A DNA stretch of 64,000 nucleotides from Ruminococcus sp. Lineage in GTDB: Bacteria; Bacillota; Clostridia; Oscillospirales; Ruminococcaceae. The notes under the pieces are model-generated. The model made no database searches. It was given only the letters and a program-made list of their open reading frames with translations, and was not told the DNA's origin. Made by a program: the position numbers and the translations under genes. Location of the stretch: contig JAFXXD010000041.1 of assembly GCA_017542475.1 (NCBI GenBank), positions 62,001 to 126,000 of the forward strand. Direction: 5' to 3'. This document shows, piece after piece, positions 1 through 6,426 of the stretch. Position 1 is the first letter of the stretch. Every line of letters begins with the position of its first letter.

Positions 1-814
1 GGATGAAGTCGCCGAGGTGGCTGTCCTCCTCCTCACCGATAGGAGTTTCAAGGGAAACGGGGTCCTGAGCGACGCGCATTATCTCGCGAACCTTGTCCAC
101 GGGCATATTGAGCTTCTCGGCTATCTCCTCGGGGCTGGGGTCGTGACCGTTCTCGTGGAGCAGCTGACTGGACACCTTCTTCACCTTGGTGATAGTCTCG
201 ACCATATGTACGGGTATACGGATAGTACGTGCCTGATCGGCGATAGCACGGGTGATAGCCTGACGTATCCACCATGTGGCGTAGGTCGAGAACTTGAAGC
301 CCTTGGTGTAGTCGAACTTTTCTACAGCCTTGATAAGACCGAGGTTGCCCTCCTGAATGAGGTCGAGGAACTGCATACCTCTGCCGACGTACTTTTTCGC
401 GATACTGACAACGAGACGGAGGTTAGCCTCGGAAAGGCGCTTCTTCGCGTACTTGTCACCCTTAGCCATACGCTGTGCGAGCTCTATCTCCTCCTCGGTT
501 GTGAGGAGCGGCACGCGTCCTATCTCCTTGAGGTAGATCTTAACGGGGTCGTCGATGGCGATACCCTCGGTGGAGAGCGCCATTTCGAGGTCGTCGGTGA
601 TAGAGGAGTCCATACCAATTTTGAGGTCGGTATCGACGTTCATATCCTCGACTATCTCGATGTTGAGGGCTTCGCACCTGTCGTAGAAGTTGTTTATCTG
701 GTCAACGTCGAAGTCAAGCTCCTCGAGAGCGTCGGTTATTTCCTTGGTGGTGAGCTTTCCGTTTGCCTGACCCTGCTCTATGAGCGAGTCAATGGTGTTC
801 TTTTTTGAATCCAT
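1..814 (-). CDS. rpoD: RNA polymerase primary sigma factor SigA/RpoD (3' part outside window)
   Basis: The housekeeping sigma factor directs core RNA polymerase to vegetative promoters. The frame starts at ATG 814 behind AGGAGG (spacing about 7) and stays open to the left edge, so about 271 codons are visible and the C-terminal region 4 is missing. The short N-terminal part is followed by region 1.2 ([12 protein letters not shown]), region 2.1-2.2 ([25 protein letters not shown]), the core-binding and melting segment with [14 protein letters not shown], and the start of region 3 (RIPVHM, then ETITKV). It is last in a dgt-dnaG-rpoD cluster on the minus strand, the usual order in Clostridia. 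About 190 bases with a palindromic repeat separate it from dnaG. The identification is secure; only the C-terminus cannot be judged. Confidence 0.97.
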   Translation of the reverse strand, partial: MDSKKNTIDSLIEQGQANGKLTTKEITDALEELDFDVDQINNFYDRCEALNIEIVEDMNVDTDLKIGMDSSITDDLEMALSTEGIAIDDPVKIYLKEIGRVPLLTTEEEIELAQRMAKGDKYAKKRLSEANLRLVVSIAKKYVGRGMQFLDLIQEGNLGLIKAVEKFDYTKGFKFSTYATWWIRQAITRAIADQARTIRIPVHMVETITKVKKVSSQLLHENGHDPSPEEIAEKLNMPVDKVREIMRVAQDPVSLETPIGEEEDSHLGDFI

Positions 815-865
815 TGTGATTCCTCCTGCTTTTTGGCTTTATCTTGGGATTTGATTGACTTGGAA

Positions 866-992
866 CAGAGCCATTAGCCATTAGCCTTTAGCCATTAGCT
901 AATGGTATCGCCTGACGGCGATATATTTAAAATTCGTCCGCGTCAGCGGACACCGCGAGCTAACGGCTAACAGCTAACGGCTTTAACCGTTT
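866..992. repeat. TTAGCC-flanked palindromic element, copy 1
   Basis: This fills the dnaG-rpoD gap. The left end holds tandem CCATTAGC heptamer-like units and the right end holds their inverted counterparts (GCTAACGGCTAAC). Between them are two hairpins, ATCGCC-TGAC-GGCGAT-like and GTCCGC-GTCA-GCGGAC-like. A second full copy lies at 21053-21198 and a half copy at 63478-63525. No reading frame with a ribosome-binding site is evident. It resembles a miniature non-coding inverted-repeat element, but no target-site duplication was established. Confidence 0.75.
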
Positions 993-1004
993 TTCTCGGC
1001 TCTA

Positions 1005-2753
1005 TCAATGCTTCTTTTTGCTGAACAGGTCGCGCAGGTCGTCGTCGGAAATATCCCCGCCGCTTCCTGTCGGAGCCCTATGCCTGCGGAGCGTTTCCGC
1101 GCAGTCGAGCATAGCCTTCTCGGTTATCGGGAACTCTCGGTTCGCTGCGGCTATGCCGCTTATCCTGCCCATTTCCTGCGGCGTGAACTCGTCGGCAATG
1201 AGCGAGAGCGTGAACCGCTCGCTCTCTTTTATCGCTTTCAGCAGAGCCGCATACACGCGCTTATTGAACGCGGTGACGAATATCTCGGGCGGAGCGGCGG
1301 CGGCTATCGTCTCGGCGTCCTCGGGACGTCTGAGCAGGTAGCATATTATCGTCTCCTCAGCCTTTGCCTCCCTGCGGAACTGCACGGCTTCGGGGTTGAC
1401 ATCGTCCCTGACGTAGGCGGCTTTTGCCTTGATATTGCGCCAGTCTTCCTTTTTGCGGCTGGCTTTTTTTATGCGTATGAGCTCGTTTATGTGGCTTTTG
1501 AGCACCTCGGTCGAGATGTCACACTTCTTCGCCGTGCGGGAAATGTACACCTCGCGCTCGAGCGGCGACTCTATGCCCGCGAGCACCTTTGAAACGCGTT
1601 TCAGCAGCTCCACCTTGCCGCCCTCGGAGTCGAGGTCGAGCCCCTCCTCACAGCGGTCGAGCATAAAGTTGTTGGCGTCGTCGGAGCCCTCAATGAGGTT
1701 GCGGAAGCGCTGAGCTCCGAACTTTTTTATGTATTCGTCGGGATCCTTCGCGCCGTCCATATGGAGTATGCGCGTCCGCAGACCGACGTCCGAGAAGTGG
1801 TTTATCGCCTTCTGAGTGGCATTCTGACCCGCTCCGTCGCTGTCGTAGGCGACCACGACCTCGTCGCAGTAGTGGCTGATGAGCCGCGCCTGGTCGGGAG
1901 TTATCGCCGTACCGAGCGTAGCCACGACGTTCTCGAAGCCCGCCTGATTCACGGCGATGACGTCCATATAGCCCTCGCAGAGAATGAGCCGCTTCTGGTC
2001 GGCGTTCTTGGCGAAGTTCATCGAGAAGAGGTTGCTGCCCTTGTCGAATACGGGAGTAGCGCCCGTATTGAGGTATTTCGGCTTGCTGTCGTCGAGGACT
2101 CGCCCGCCGAAGCCGATGATATTTCCCCGCAGGTCAACTATCGGGAACATCACGCGGTTGCGGAAGAGGTCGTATATCTTGCCCGTTTTCTGCGAGCGTC
2201 CGCCGAGCCATGCCTCGACTATTTCGTCCTCGGAGTAGCCCTTCGAGCGCAGCATATTCGTCAGCTCGTAGAATGAGTCCGACGCGAAGCCGAGCCCGTA
2301 CTTCTTTATGGTCGCGGGCGTGAGCTTTCGCTTGTAGAAATATTGCAGACCCGCCTTGTTCTCGCCCTTTATGAGGTTGGAGTAGAAGTAGTTGGCGGCG
2401 AGGCGGTTCATCTCGTAGATACGTGTTCGGCGCTGAGCCGAGAGGCTGCTGCGGTCGTTCCGCTCGGGGACTTCCATACCGCTTCTCTCCGCGAGGAGCT
2501 TCACGGCGTCCATAAAGTCGAGGTTCTCCGCCTTCATTATGAAGGTGATGACGTCGCCGCCCGCTCCGCAGCCGAAGCAGTAAAAGCTCTGCGTATCGGT
2601 GAAAACGGTGCAGGACGGTGTCTTTTCCGAGTGGAACGGGCAGGAGCACACGTAGTTCCTGCCGCGCCGTATGAGGTTTACGTACGAGCCCATCACCGTC
2701 TCTATCGGGTTGGCGTTTCTGAGCGCGTACAGGAATTCGTCGTTTCTGGGCAT
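1005..2753 (-). CDS. dnaG: DNA primase DnaG
   Basis: DnaG makes the RNA primers for lagging-strand and initiation synthesis, working with the replicative helicase. The 582-residue product has the CHC2 zinc finger near the N-terminus (C38, H41, C59, C62 in the CPFH and CFGCG motifs). A central catalytic core and Toprim domain follow (LCEGYMDV, then AYDSDGAGQNA), and then a helicase-interaction region. The length is normal for Firmicutes. The start ATG is four bases after the dgt stop, and the GGAAG ribosome-binding site lies inside the end of dgt, so translation is probably coupled. It sits between dgt and rpoD in the classical macromolecular synthesis operon. Nothing looks truncated. Confidence 0.97.
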   Translation of the reverse strand: MPRNDEFLYALRNANPIETVMGSYVNLIRRGRNYVCSCPFHSEKTPSCTVFTDTQSFYCFGCGAGGDVITFIMKAENLDFMDAVKLLAERSGMEVPERNDRSSLSAQRRTRIYEMNRLAANYFYSNLIKGENKAGLQYFYKRKLTPATIKKYGLGFASDSFYELTNMLRSKGYSEDEIVEAWLGGRSQKTGKIYDLFRNRVMFPIVDLRGNIIGFGGRVLDDSKPKYLNTGATPVFDKGSNLFSMNFAKNADQKRLILCEGYMDVIAVNQAGFENVVATLGTAITPDQARLISHYCDEVVVAYDSDGAGQNATQKAINHFSDVGLRTRILHMDGAKDPDEYIKKFGAQRFRNLIEGSDDANNFMLDRCEEGLDLDSEGGKVELLKRVSKVLAGIESPLEREVYISRTAKKCDISTEVLKSHINELIRIKKASRKKEDWRNIKAKAAYVRDDVNPEAVQFRREAKAEETIICYLLRRPEDAETIAAAAPPEIFVTAFNKRVYAALLKAIKESERFTLSLIADEFTPQEMGRISGIAAANREFPITEKAMLDCAETLRRHRAPTGSGGDISDDDLRDLFSKKKH

Positions 2754-2757
2754 AGTA

Positions 2758-3753
2758 TCACTTCCAGAACTTGGGGACGAAGAGCTCGGTGTAGAGGTCT
2801 ACCGCATAGCTGTCGCTCATACCCGATATGTAGTCGCAGACGGCTCTGTCGGGGTCGGTCTTCTTGGCGATAACGCGGTACTCCTCGGGGAGCTTGCTGA
2901 TGTTGGCGATGAAGTATTCGTACAGCTTGCATATGAGCTGTACAGCCTTTTCCTCCTCCTGCTTGGCGGCGGGATTGGTGTAGACCCTGCGGAACATAAA
3001 CGCCTTGAGGTCGTCGTGTGCCTTCCTTACGGCAGGGGAGAAGTCTATATCATACGCTCCGTGCTCGATGACCGAGGCGATGAGCGTGGTGATGCGCTTT
3101 GTCTTGGTGTTGCCGAGGACGTACACGCAGTCGTTCGGCAGGTCTTTCGGGTCGAGTATGCCCGCACGGACGGAGTCCTCGATATCGTGGTTGATGTAGG
3201 CGATGGTGTCCGCGAGACGGACGATATTGCCCTCCTTCGTCGCGGCTACCTTGTTAGTGTGGCAGAGTATGCCGTCGCGGACAGCGAATGTGAGGTTCAG
3301 TCCCTCGCCCTTCTTTTCGAGAGCCTCCACCACGCGCACGCTCTGCTCGTAGTGCTTGAAGCCGTGGGGACATATCTCGTCGAGTATCCGCTCGCCGCAG
3401 TGCCCGAACGGGGAGTGTCCGAGGTCGTGACCGAGAGCGATAGCCTCGGTGAGGTCTTCGTTCAGACGCATACCGCGGGCGATAGTCCGCGCTATCTGCG
3501 ATACCTCGAGGGTGTGCGTGAGGCGGGTGCGGTAGTGGTCGCCGACGGGGGAGAGGAAGACCTGCGTTTTACGTTTCAGTCTGCGGAAGGAGTTGCAGTG
3601 GAGTATGCGGTCGCGGTCGCGCTGGAAGTCGGTGCGGAACGGGCACTTGTCCTCGTGGCGCTCGCGGCGGGTCATCTCCTCGTTCACGCTCGTGCACGCG
3701 AACTTGCTGAGTATGCCCACTTCGGTTATCTCATACTGTTCTCTTACTGTCAA
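2758..3753 (-). CDS. dgt: dGTP triphosphohydrolase-like HD protein
   Basis: Proteins of this family hydrolyse deoxynucleoside triphosphates, releasing triphosphate, and balance dNTP pools. The 331-residue product carries the HD metal site (RLTHTLEVSQ for the first His, then LGHDLGHSPFGH), and the N-terminal substrate region RILHCNSFRRLKRKTQV that is typical of Dgt-like proteins. The start is TTG at 3753, chosen because GGGAGGG stands 7-8 bases upstream and no better ATG or GTG follows. It is first in the dgt-dnaG-rpoD operon, the common position in Clostridia. The substrate range of short Dgt-like proteins varies, so activity on dGTP specifically is inferred. Confidence 0.9.
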   Translation of the reverse strand: MTVREQYEITEVGILSKFACTSVNEEMTRRERHEDKCPFRTDFQRDRDRILHCNSFRRLKRKTQVFLSPVGDHYRTRLTHTLEVSQIARTIARGMRLNEDLTEAIALGHDLGHSPFGHCGERILDEICPHGFKHYEQSVRVVEALEKKGEGLNLTFAVRDGILCHTNKVAATKEGNIVRLADTIAYINHDIEDSVRAGILDPKDLPNDCVYVLGNTKTKRITTLIASVIEHGAYDIDFSPAVRKAHDDLKAFMFRRVYTNPAAKQEEEKAVQLICKLYEYFIANISKLPEEYRVIAKKTDPDRAVCDYISGMSDSYAVDLYTELFVPKFWK

Positions 3754-3835
3754 AGCTATCCCTCCCTGTGAAAAAAGTGCTTCTATAATACTTATACTAA
3801 TGGAAACGGAAAATCCCTTTTATTTTTTTACATTT

Positions 3836-3978
3836 TGTAGGGACGACCATCGGTCGTCCGCAAATTATTTGTGCCAATTGCCGTTTGCGTTAATGCGGAC
3901 GCGCAATGCGCGTCCCTACAATTCGTTTAATGTGGTTTGTTGGTATATTGCGGGACGCCGAGGGCGGCGTCCCCTGCA
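3836..3978. repeat. three GTAGGG palindromic repeats
   Basis: Three short palindromes lie in the gap before the YigZ gene: at about 3836-3861 (GTAGGGACGACC, CAT, GGTCGTCC), 3894-3920 (GGACGCGC, AAT, GCGCGTCCCTACA) and 3950-3978 (GGGACGCC, GAG, GGCGTCCC). The first two face each other as TGTAGGG...GTCCGC and GCGGAC...CCCTACA, making a larger palindrome. The same architecture recurs elsewhere in the window. Confidence 0.8.
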
Positions 3979-3989
3979 TAGATTATACG

Positions 3990-4625
3990 TTACTTTGCCG
4001 TAACGCTGCTGAAATCGGCGTACAGCTCGCCCTTGTCCTCGATGACTGCCGCTCCGTTGGTGACCTCGGTCAGCTCCTTGGTGAAGGCGTCGAGCTTCTC
4101 GGACAGCACCAGCACCTCCAGTGCAACGTCGCTCCCGAAGTCGGAGTTCTCCGTTATCGTGTCAAAGCTCGGCAGGATGTAGCTTATCTTGCCGTACATA
4201 CCGTAGTCCGCGGAGATGCGCAGTCTGTGACAGAGCCGCATATCCATTAGCTGTGCCGCGTCGCAGGCGAGGGACGCCGCGTGCGAGTACGCGCGGACGA
4301 GTCCGCCGCCGCCGAGGAGTATGCCTCCGAAGTAGCGCGTGACTACTATGCACACGTCCGTGAGTCCGCGCTTTCGGAGCACGTCAAGGACGGGCACGCC
4401 CGCGGTTCCCTGCGGCTCGCCGTCGTCGGAGTAGCGGGAAATATTGTCCTCGCGCACGATGTAGGCGTAGACGTTGTGGCGCGCCTTGCGGTGCATGGAC
4501 TTTATCTTGTTGATGAATTCTACAGCCTCACCGCCGTTCTTTACGGGAGCGATATACCCGATGAATTCGGACTTCTTCTCCACGAACGAGGCTTCGGCGG
4601 GACTGGAAATTGTCAGGTAGTTCAT
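3990..4625 (-). CDS. YigZ/IMPACT family protein
   Basis: The 211-residue protein belongs to the UPF0029/IMPACT family (YigZ, YvyE), whose bacterial members are thought to bind nucleic acid or ribosomes; their exact role is uncertain. Visible family features are the N-terminal VEKKSEFIGY, then SDDGEPQGTAGVPVLDVL and VVTRYFGGILLGGGGLVRAY, which is the hallmark glycine-rich segment. A C-terminal domain of about 70 residues follows. The start is ATG 4625 because GGAGGTG lies six bases upstream; a longer frame to 4682 lacks such a site. It stands alone between repeats and the rpmE terminator. Confidence 0.9.
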   Translation of the reverse strand: MNYLTISSPAEASFVEKKSEFIGYIAPVKNGGEAVEFINKIKSMHRKARHNVYAYIVREDNISRYSDDGEPQGTAGVPVLDVLRKRGLTDVCIVVTRYFGGILLGGGGLVRAYSHAASLACDAAQLMDMRLCHRLRISADYGMYGKISYILPSFDTITENSDFGSDVALEVLVLSEKLDAFTKELTEVTNGAAVIEDKGELYADFSSVTAK

Positions 4626-4695
4626 AATGCACCTCCGTGCGGTTGCTTTTTCGGCGCGATTTTGCGGGCGCACTATGTGCACCCCTACAGATAGA

Positions 4696-4722
4696 GAAAA
4701 AGCCGCTCGTTGTGAGCGGCTC
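4696..4722 (-). terminator. rho-independent terminator of rpmE
   Basis: The inverted repeat AGCCGCTC / GAGCGGCT with a five-base loop is followed, reading the minus strand, by a run of T. It sits directly after the L31 stop codon. Confidence 0.85.
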
Positions 4723-4727
4723 TTTGA

Positions 4728-4940
4728 TTACTTATCGAGATTGAAACGCTTCTTGAATCTGTCAACGCGTCCGCCTGTGTCAACAAGCTTCTGCTTGCCT
4801 GTGTAGAACGGATGGCACTTAGAGCAGATTTCAACCTTGATGTTCTCCTTTGTGGACATTGTCTCGATCACGTTACCGCAGTGGCAGGTAATTGTGGTCT
4901 TGTACATTGTAGGATGGATTCCCTCTTTCACGATTTTCAC
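4728..4940 (-). CDS. rpmE: 50S ribosomal protein L31
   Basis: This is a structural protein of the large subunit that bridges toward the small subunit. The 70 residues include two pairs of cysteines (TCHCGN and [15 protein letters not shown]), so this is the zinc-containing (C+) form, and the [11 protein letters not shown] tail. It has its own promoter and terminator. The ribosome-binding site is GGAGGTG, about ten bases before the ATG at 4940. As the zinc-containing form, a zinc-independent paralogue may exist elsewhere in the genome, but none is visible here. Confidence 0.97.
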   Translation of the reverse strand: MKIVKEGIHPTMYKTTITCHCGNVIETMSTKENIKVEICSKCHPFYTGKQKLVDTGGRVDRFKKRFNLDK

Positions 4941-5020
4941 CTCCGAAATAGTATTTCTGTATTATCGTGCAGCCCATCAGTTCCTTTAGACAGTAGTGCC
5001 AATATACATTACAGTAATTA

Positions 5021-5049
5021 ATTATAGCATACGGGCGGGGAGCTGTCAA
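5021..5049 (-). promoter_or_regulatory. sigma-A promoter of rpmE
   Basis: On the minus strand TTGACA (5049-5044) and TATAAT (5026-5021) are exactly 17 bases apart, matching the vegetative consensus. It lies about 80 bases upstream of rpmE. Confidence 0.85.
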
Positions 5050-5142
5050 GTGCGGAGAGATATATTTCACATTTTTAATCATAGACTGCCGCGTTCTTAT
5101 CCTGTCCTCTCTGCAATACCATTATATAAAGGAGGCTTGGAA

Positions 5143-5442
5143 ATGAACGAGACGTACATTATACCCACGGTCGCGGACGACTGCCCGCTCCTGCCCGACG
5201 AGGACGACACCGAGCAGCTCGCGGAGGAGAGCTCCCGCCGAAAGCGTGAGGGCGGCGCCGACGACATAATCGCTATGCAGGCGGCGGTGTGTATGCTGAT
5301 TGCCGCCGCGCTTATGATAACGAACATCTTCCGCTCGGATATATCGGGCGAGCTGTTTTGCAGGCTGCGTGAACTCACCGAGAGCTCGCACGAGCTCTTC
5401 CCGAATCCGATAGAACTCCTGCTCGGACTGCTTGACAGGTGA
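5143..5442 (+). CDS. small single-pass membrane protein coupled to M50 protease
   Basis: The product has 99 residues and no recognised family. It has an acidic and basic soluble N-terminal part of about 42 residues, one hydrophobic segment (IIAMQAAVCMLIAAALMI, about 43-60) and a short C-terminal part ending in LLLGLLDR. ATG 5143 was chosen because GGAGG lies at 5131-5135 and the longer upstream frame has none. Its TGA overlaps the GTG start of the M50 protease by four bases (GTGA), so the two are translationally coupled. In spore formers SpoIVFB is held and inhibited by the membrane protein SpoIVFA; by position this could play a similar part, but no LytM domain is present, so this is only a suggestion. 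Confidence 0.75.
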   Translation: MNETYIIPTVADDCPLLPDEDDTEQLAEESSRRKREGGADDIIAMQAAVCMLIAAALMITNIFRSDISGELFCRLRELTESSHELFPNPIELLLGLLDR

Positions 5443-5927
5443 TAAGGGTCGGGTTCACGTTTCTGCTGTTCAATGCTCTGCTGTTCATGTTCTGCGATAC
5501 TGAGATGATAGCCTCATTCTACGCGGTCTGCCTGCTGCACGAGCTCGGTCACATCGCGGCTCTGAGGCTCACGGGCGGAGAGCTCCGCCGCGTGGAGCTC
5601 TCCTTCTTCGGGATAAGAATGGTCGCGGCTCCTGCGGCTGATATCGGCAGGGGAGCGTTCGTGCTGCTGAGCGGACCTGCGGCGAATCTGCTGCTGTATG
5701 CGGTGCTGACAGCTCTCGGAGTATGTGGCAGAACAGCTCGGCTCAGCCTTGCCGCGGGGCTGTTCAATCTGCTGCCCTTCAGCTCCCTTGACGGCGGAGC
5801 TCTGCTCGATATGCTCGCGGCGGGGAGAGTCCGTGAGCGTGAGATACGCGTCTGCCTGACAGCCGTAAGGGTGCTGTGCGCTGCGGAACTGCTCGCCCTC
5901 ATAGCGGCAGAAATGGCTAAAACATAA
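5439..5927 (+). CDS. SpoIVFB-like M50 site-2 membrane protease
   Basis: This is an intramembrane zinc metalloprotease. The 162-residue polytopic protein has the HELGH zinc motif in its first third (LLHELGHIAAL) and the third ligand region SSLDGGALLDML, equivalent to the NPDG motif of site-2 proteases. The rest is alternating hydrophobic segments. It is shorter than B. subtilis SpoIVFB (about 288 residues) and lacks the C-terminal CBS domain. The start is GTG 5439 inside the stop codon of the preceding small membrane protein. The likely job is processing of a membrane-bound regulator such as a pro-sigma factor, but the substrate cannot be read from sequence. No terminator follows directly; an array of hairpins begins about 70 bases downstream. 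Confidence 0.8.
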   Translation: MIRVGFTFLLFNALLFMFCDTEMIASFYAVCLLHELGHIAALRLTGGELRRVELSFFGIRMVAAPAADIGRGAFVLLSGPAANLLLYAVLTALGVCGRTARLSLAAGLFNLLPFSSLDGGALLDMLAAGRVREREIRVCLTAVRVLCAAELLALIAAEMAKT

Positions 5928-5961
5928 TACCTATGCGCTAAAAGTTCACTTTTGCGGGTGA

Positions 5962-5990
5962 TTGACTTTTTGATGGTTCTGTGATAGAAT
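5962..5990 (+). promoter_or_regulatory. candidate sigma-A promoter before the hairpin array
   Basis: TTGACT (5962-5967) and TAGAAT (5985-5990) are 17 bases apart. The predicted start, near 5997, falls at the very beginning of the first long hairpin. Confidence 0.5.
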
Positions 5991-5999
5991 TATCTTGAA

Positions 6000-6343
6000 T
6001 ATTATAGTGAACGTCAAAATGTTTTGACGTTCACTATAATAAATGTGTACTCAATAACCGCCGTCAGGCGGTTATTGCCCCGAACTTCGTTCGGGGTGCG
6101 CAAATTCTTTGATAATATATGGAATTTGCGCATCACATTAATTGATGTCAAGCTCATTTTGCCCTAAAGGGCAAAACAAAGCGCAAGGAAAATCATAAAA
6201 GCTATTATTATTCTTGCACTTTGACAACTCAAAAATGCCTTTTAAAAGCTGTATAAAGGTATTTTTGAGTTGTTGAGCAGACATTAATAAATGATTTAAA
6301 ATGCCTCGCACATCCGCAAACTTATTGTTTGCTCCGTGCGGAT
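6000..6343 (+). other. run of about nine consecutive hairpins, possible structured RNA
   Basis: This 340-base AT-rich stretch between the protease and the GGDEF-EAL gene shows no convincing gene. Instead it is built of inverted repeats: 6000-6041 (20-bp arms, 2-base loop), 6053-6076 (10-bp arms), 6078-6096 (8-bp arms), 6097-6132 (11-bp arms, loop 14), 6131-6147 (5-bp arms), 6157-6176 (8-bp arms), 6177-6223 (11-bp arms, one mismatch), 6224-6273 (19-bp arms, one mismatch) and 6312-6343 (nested GCAAAC/GTTTGC and ATCCGCA/TGCGGAT). Transcribed as one RNA it would fold into a string of stems. It might be a non-coding RNA, a long leader of the downstream gene, or a cluster of mobile palindromes. I recognise no known riboswitch. 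Confidence 0.6.
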
Positions 6344-6426
6344 CGGCAAATAGCAAACGCCAAAATAATTTGTCGTCTGCTATGATATCCGCTTACAGTT
6401 GAATTATTCTGTTTAAAGGTGATCAT

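Noticed and set aside
4626-4682. Upstream extension of the YigZ-type protein
   Set aside because: The extension covers the ribosome-binding site of the inner ATG at 4625 and has no site of its own.
6138-6356. 72-codon minus-strand frame inside the hairpin array
   Set aside because: It lacks a ribosome-binding site and spans several inverted repeats, so a protein is unlikely.
5997-6426. c-di-GMP riboswitch upstream of the GGDEF-EAL gene
   Set aside because: I found neither the GEMM-I core with its tetraloop receptor nor the class II pattern in this stretch.
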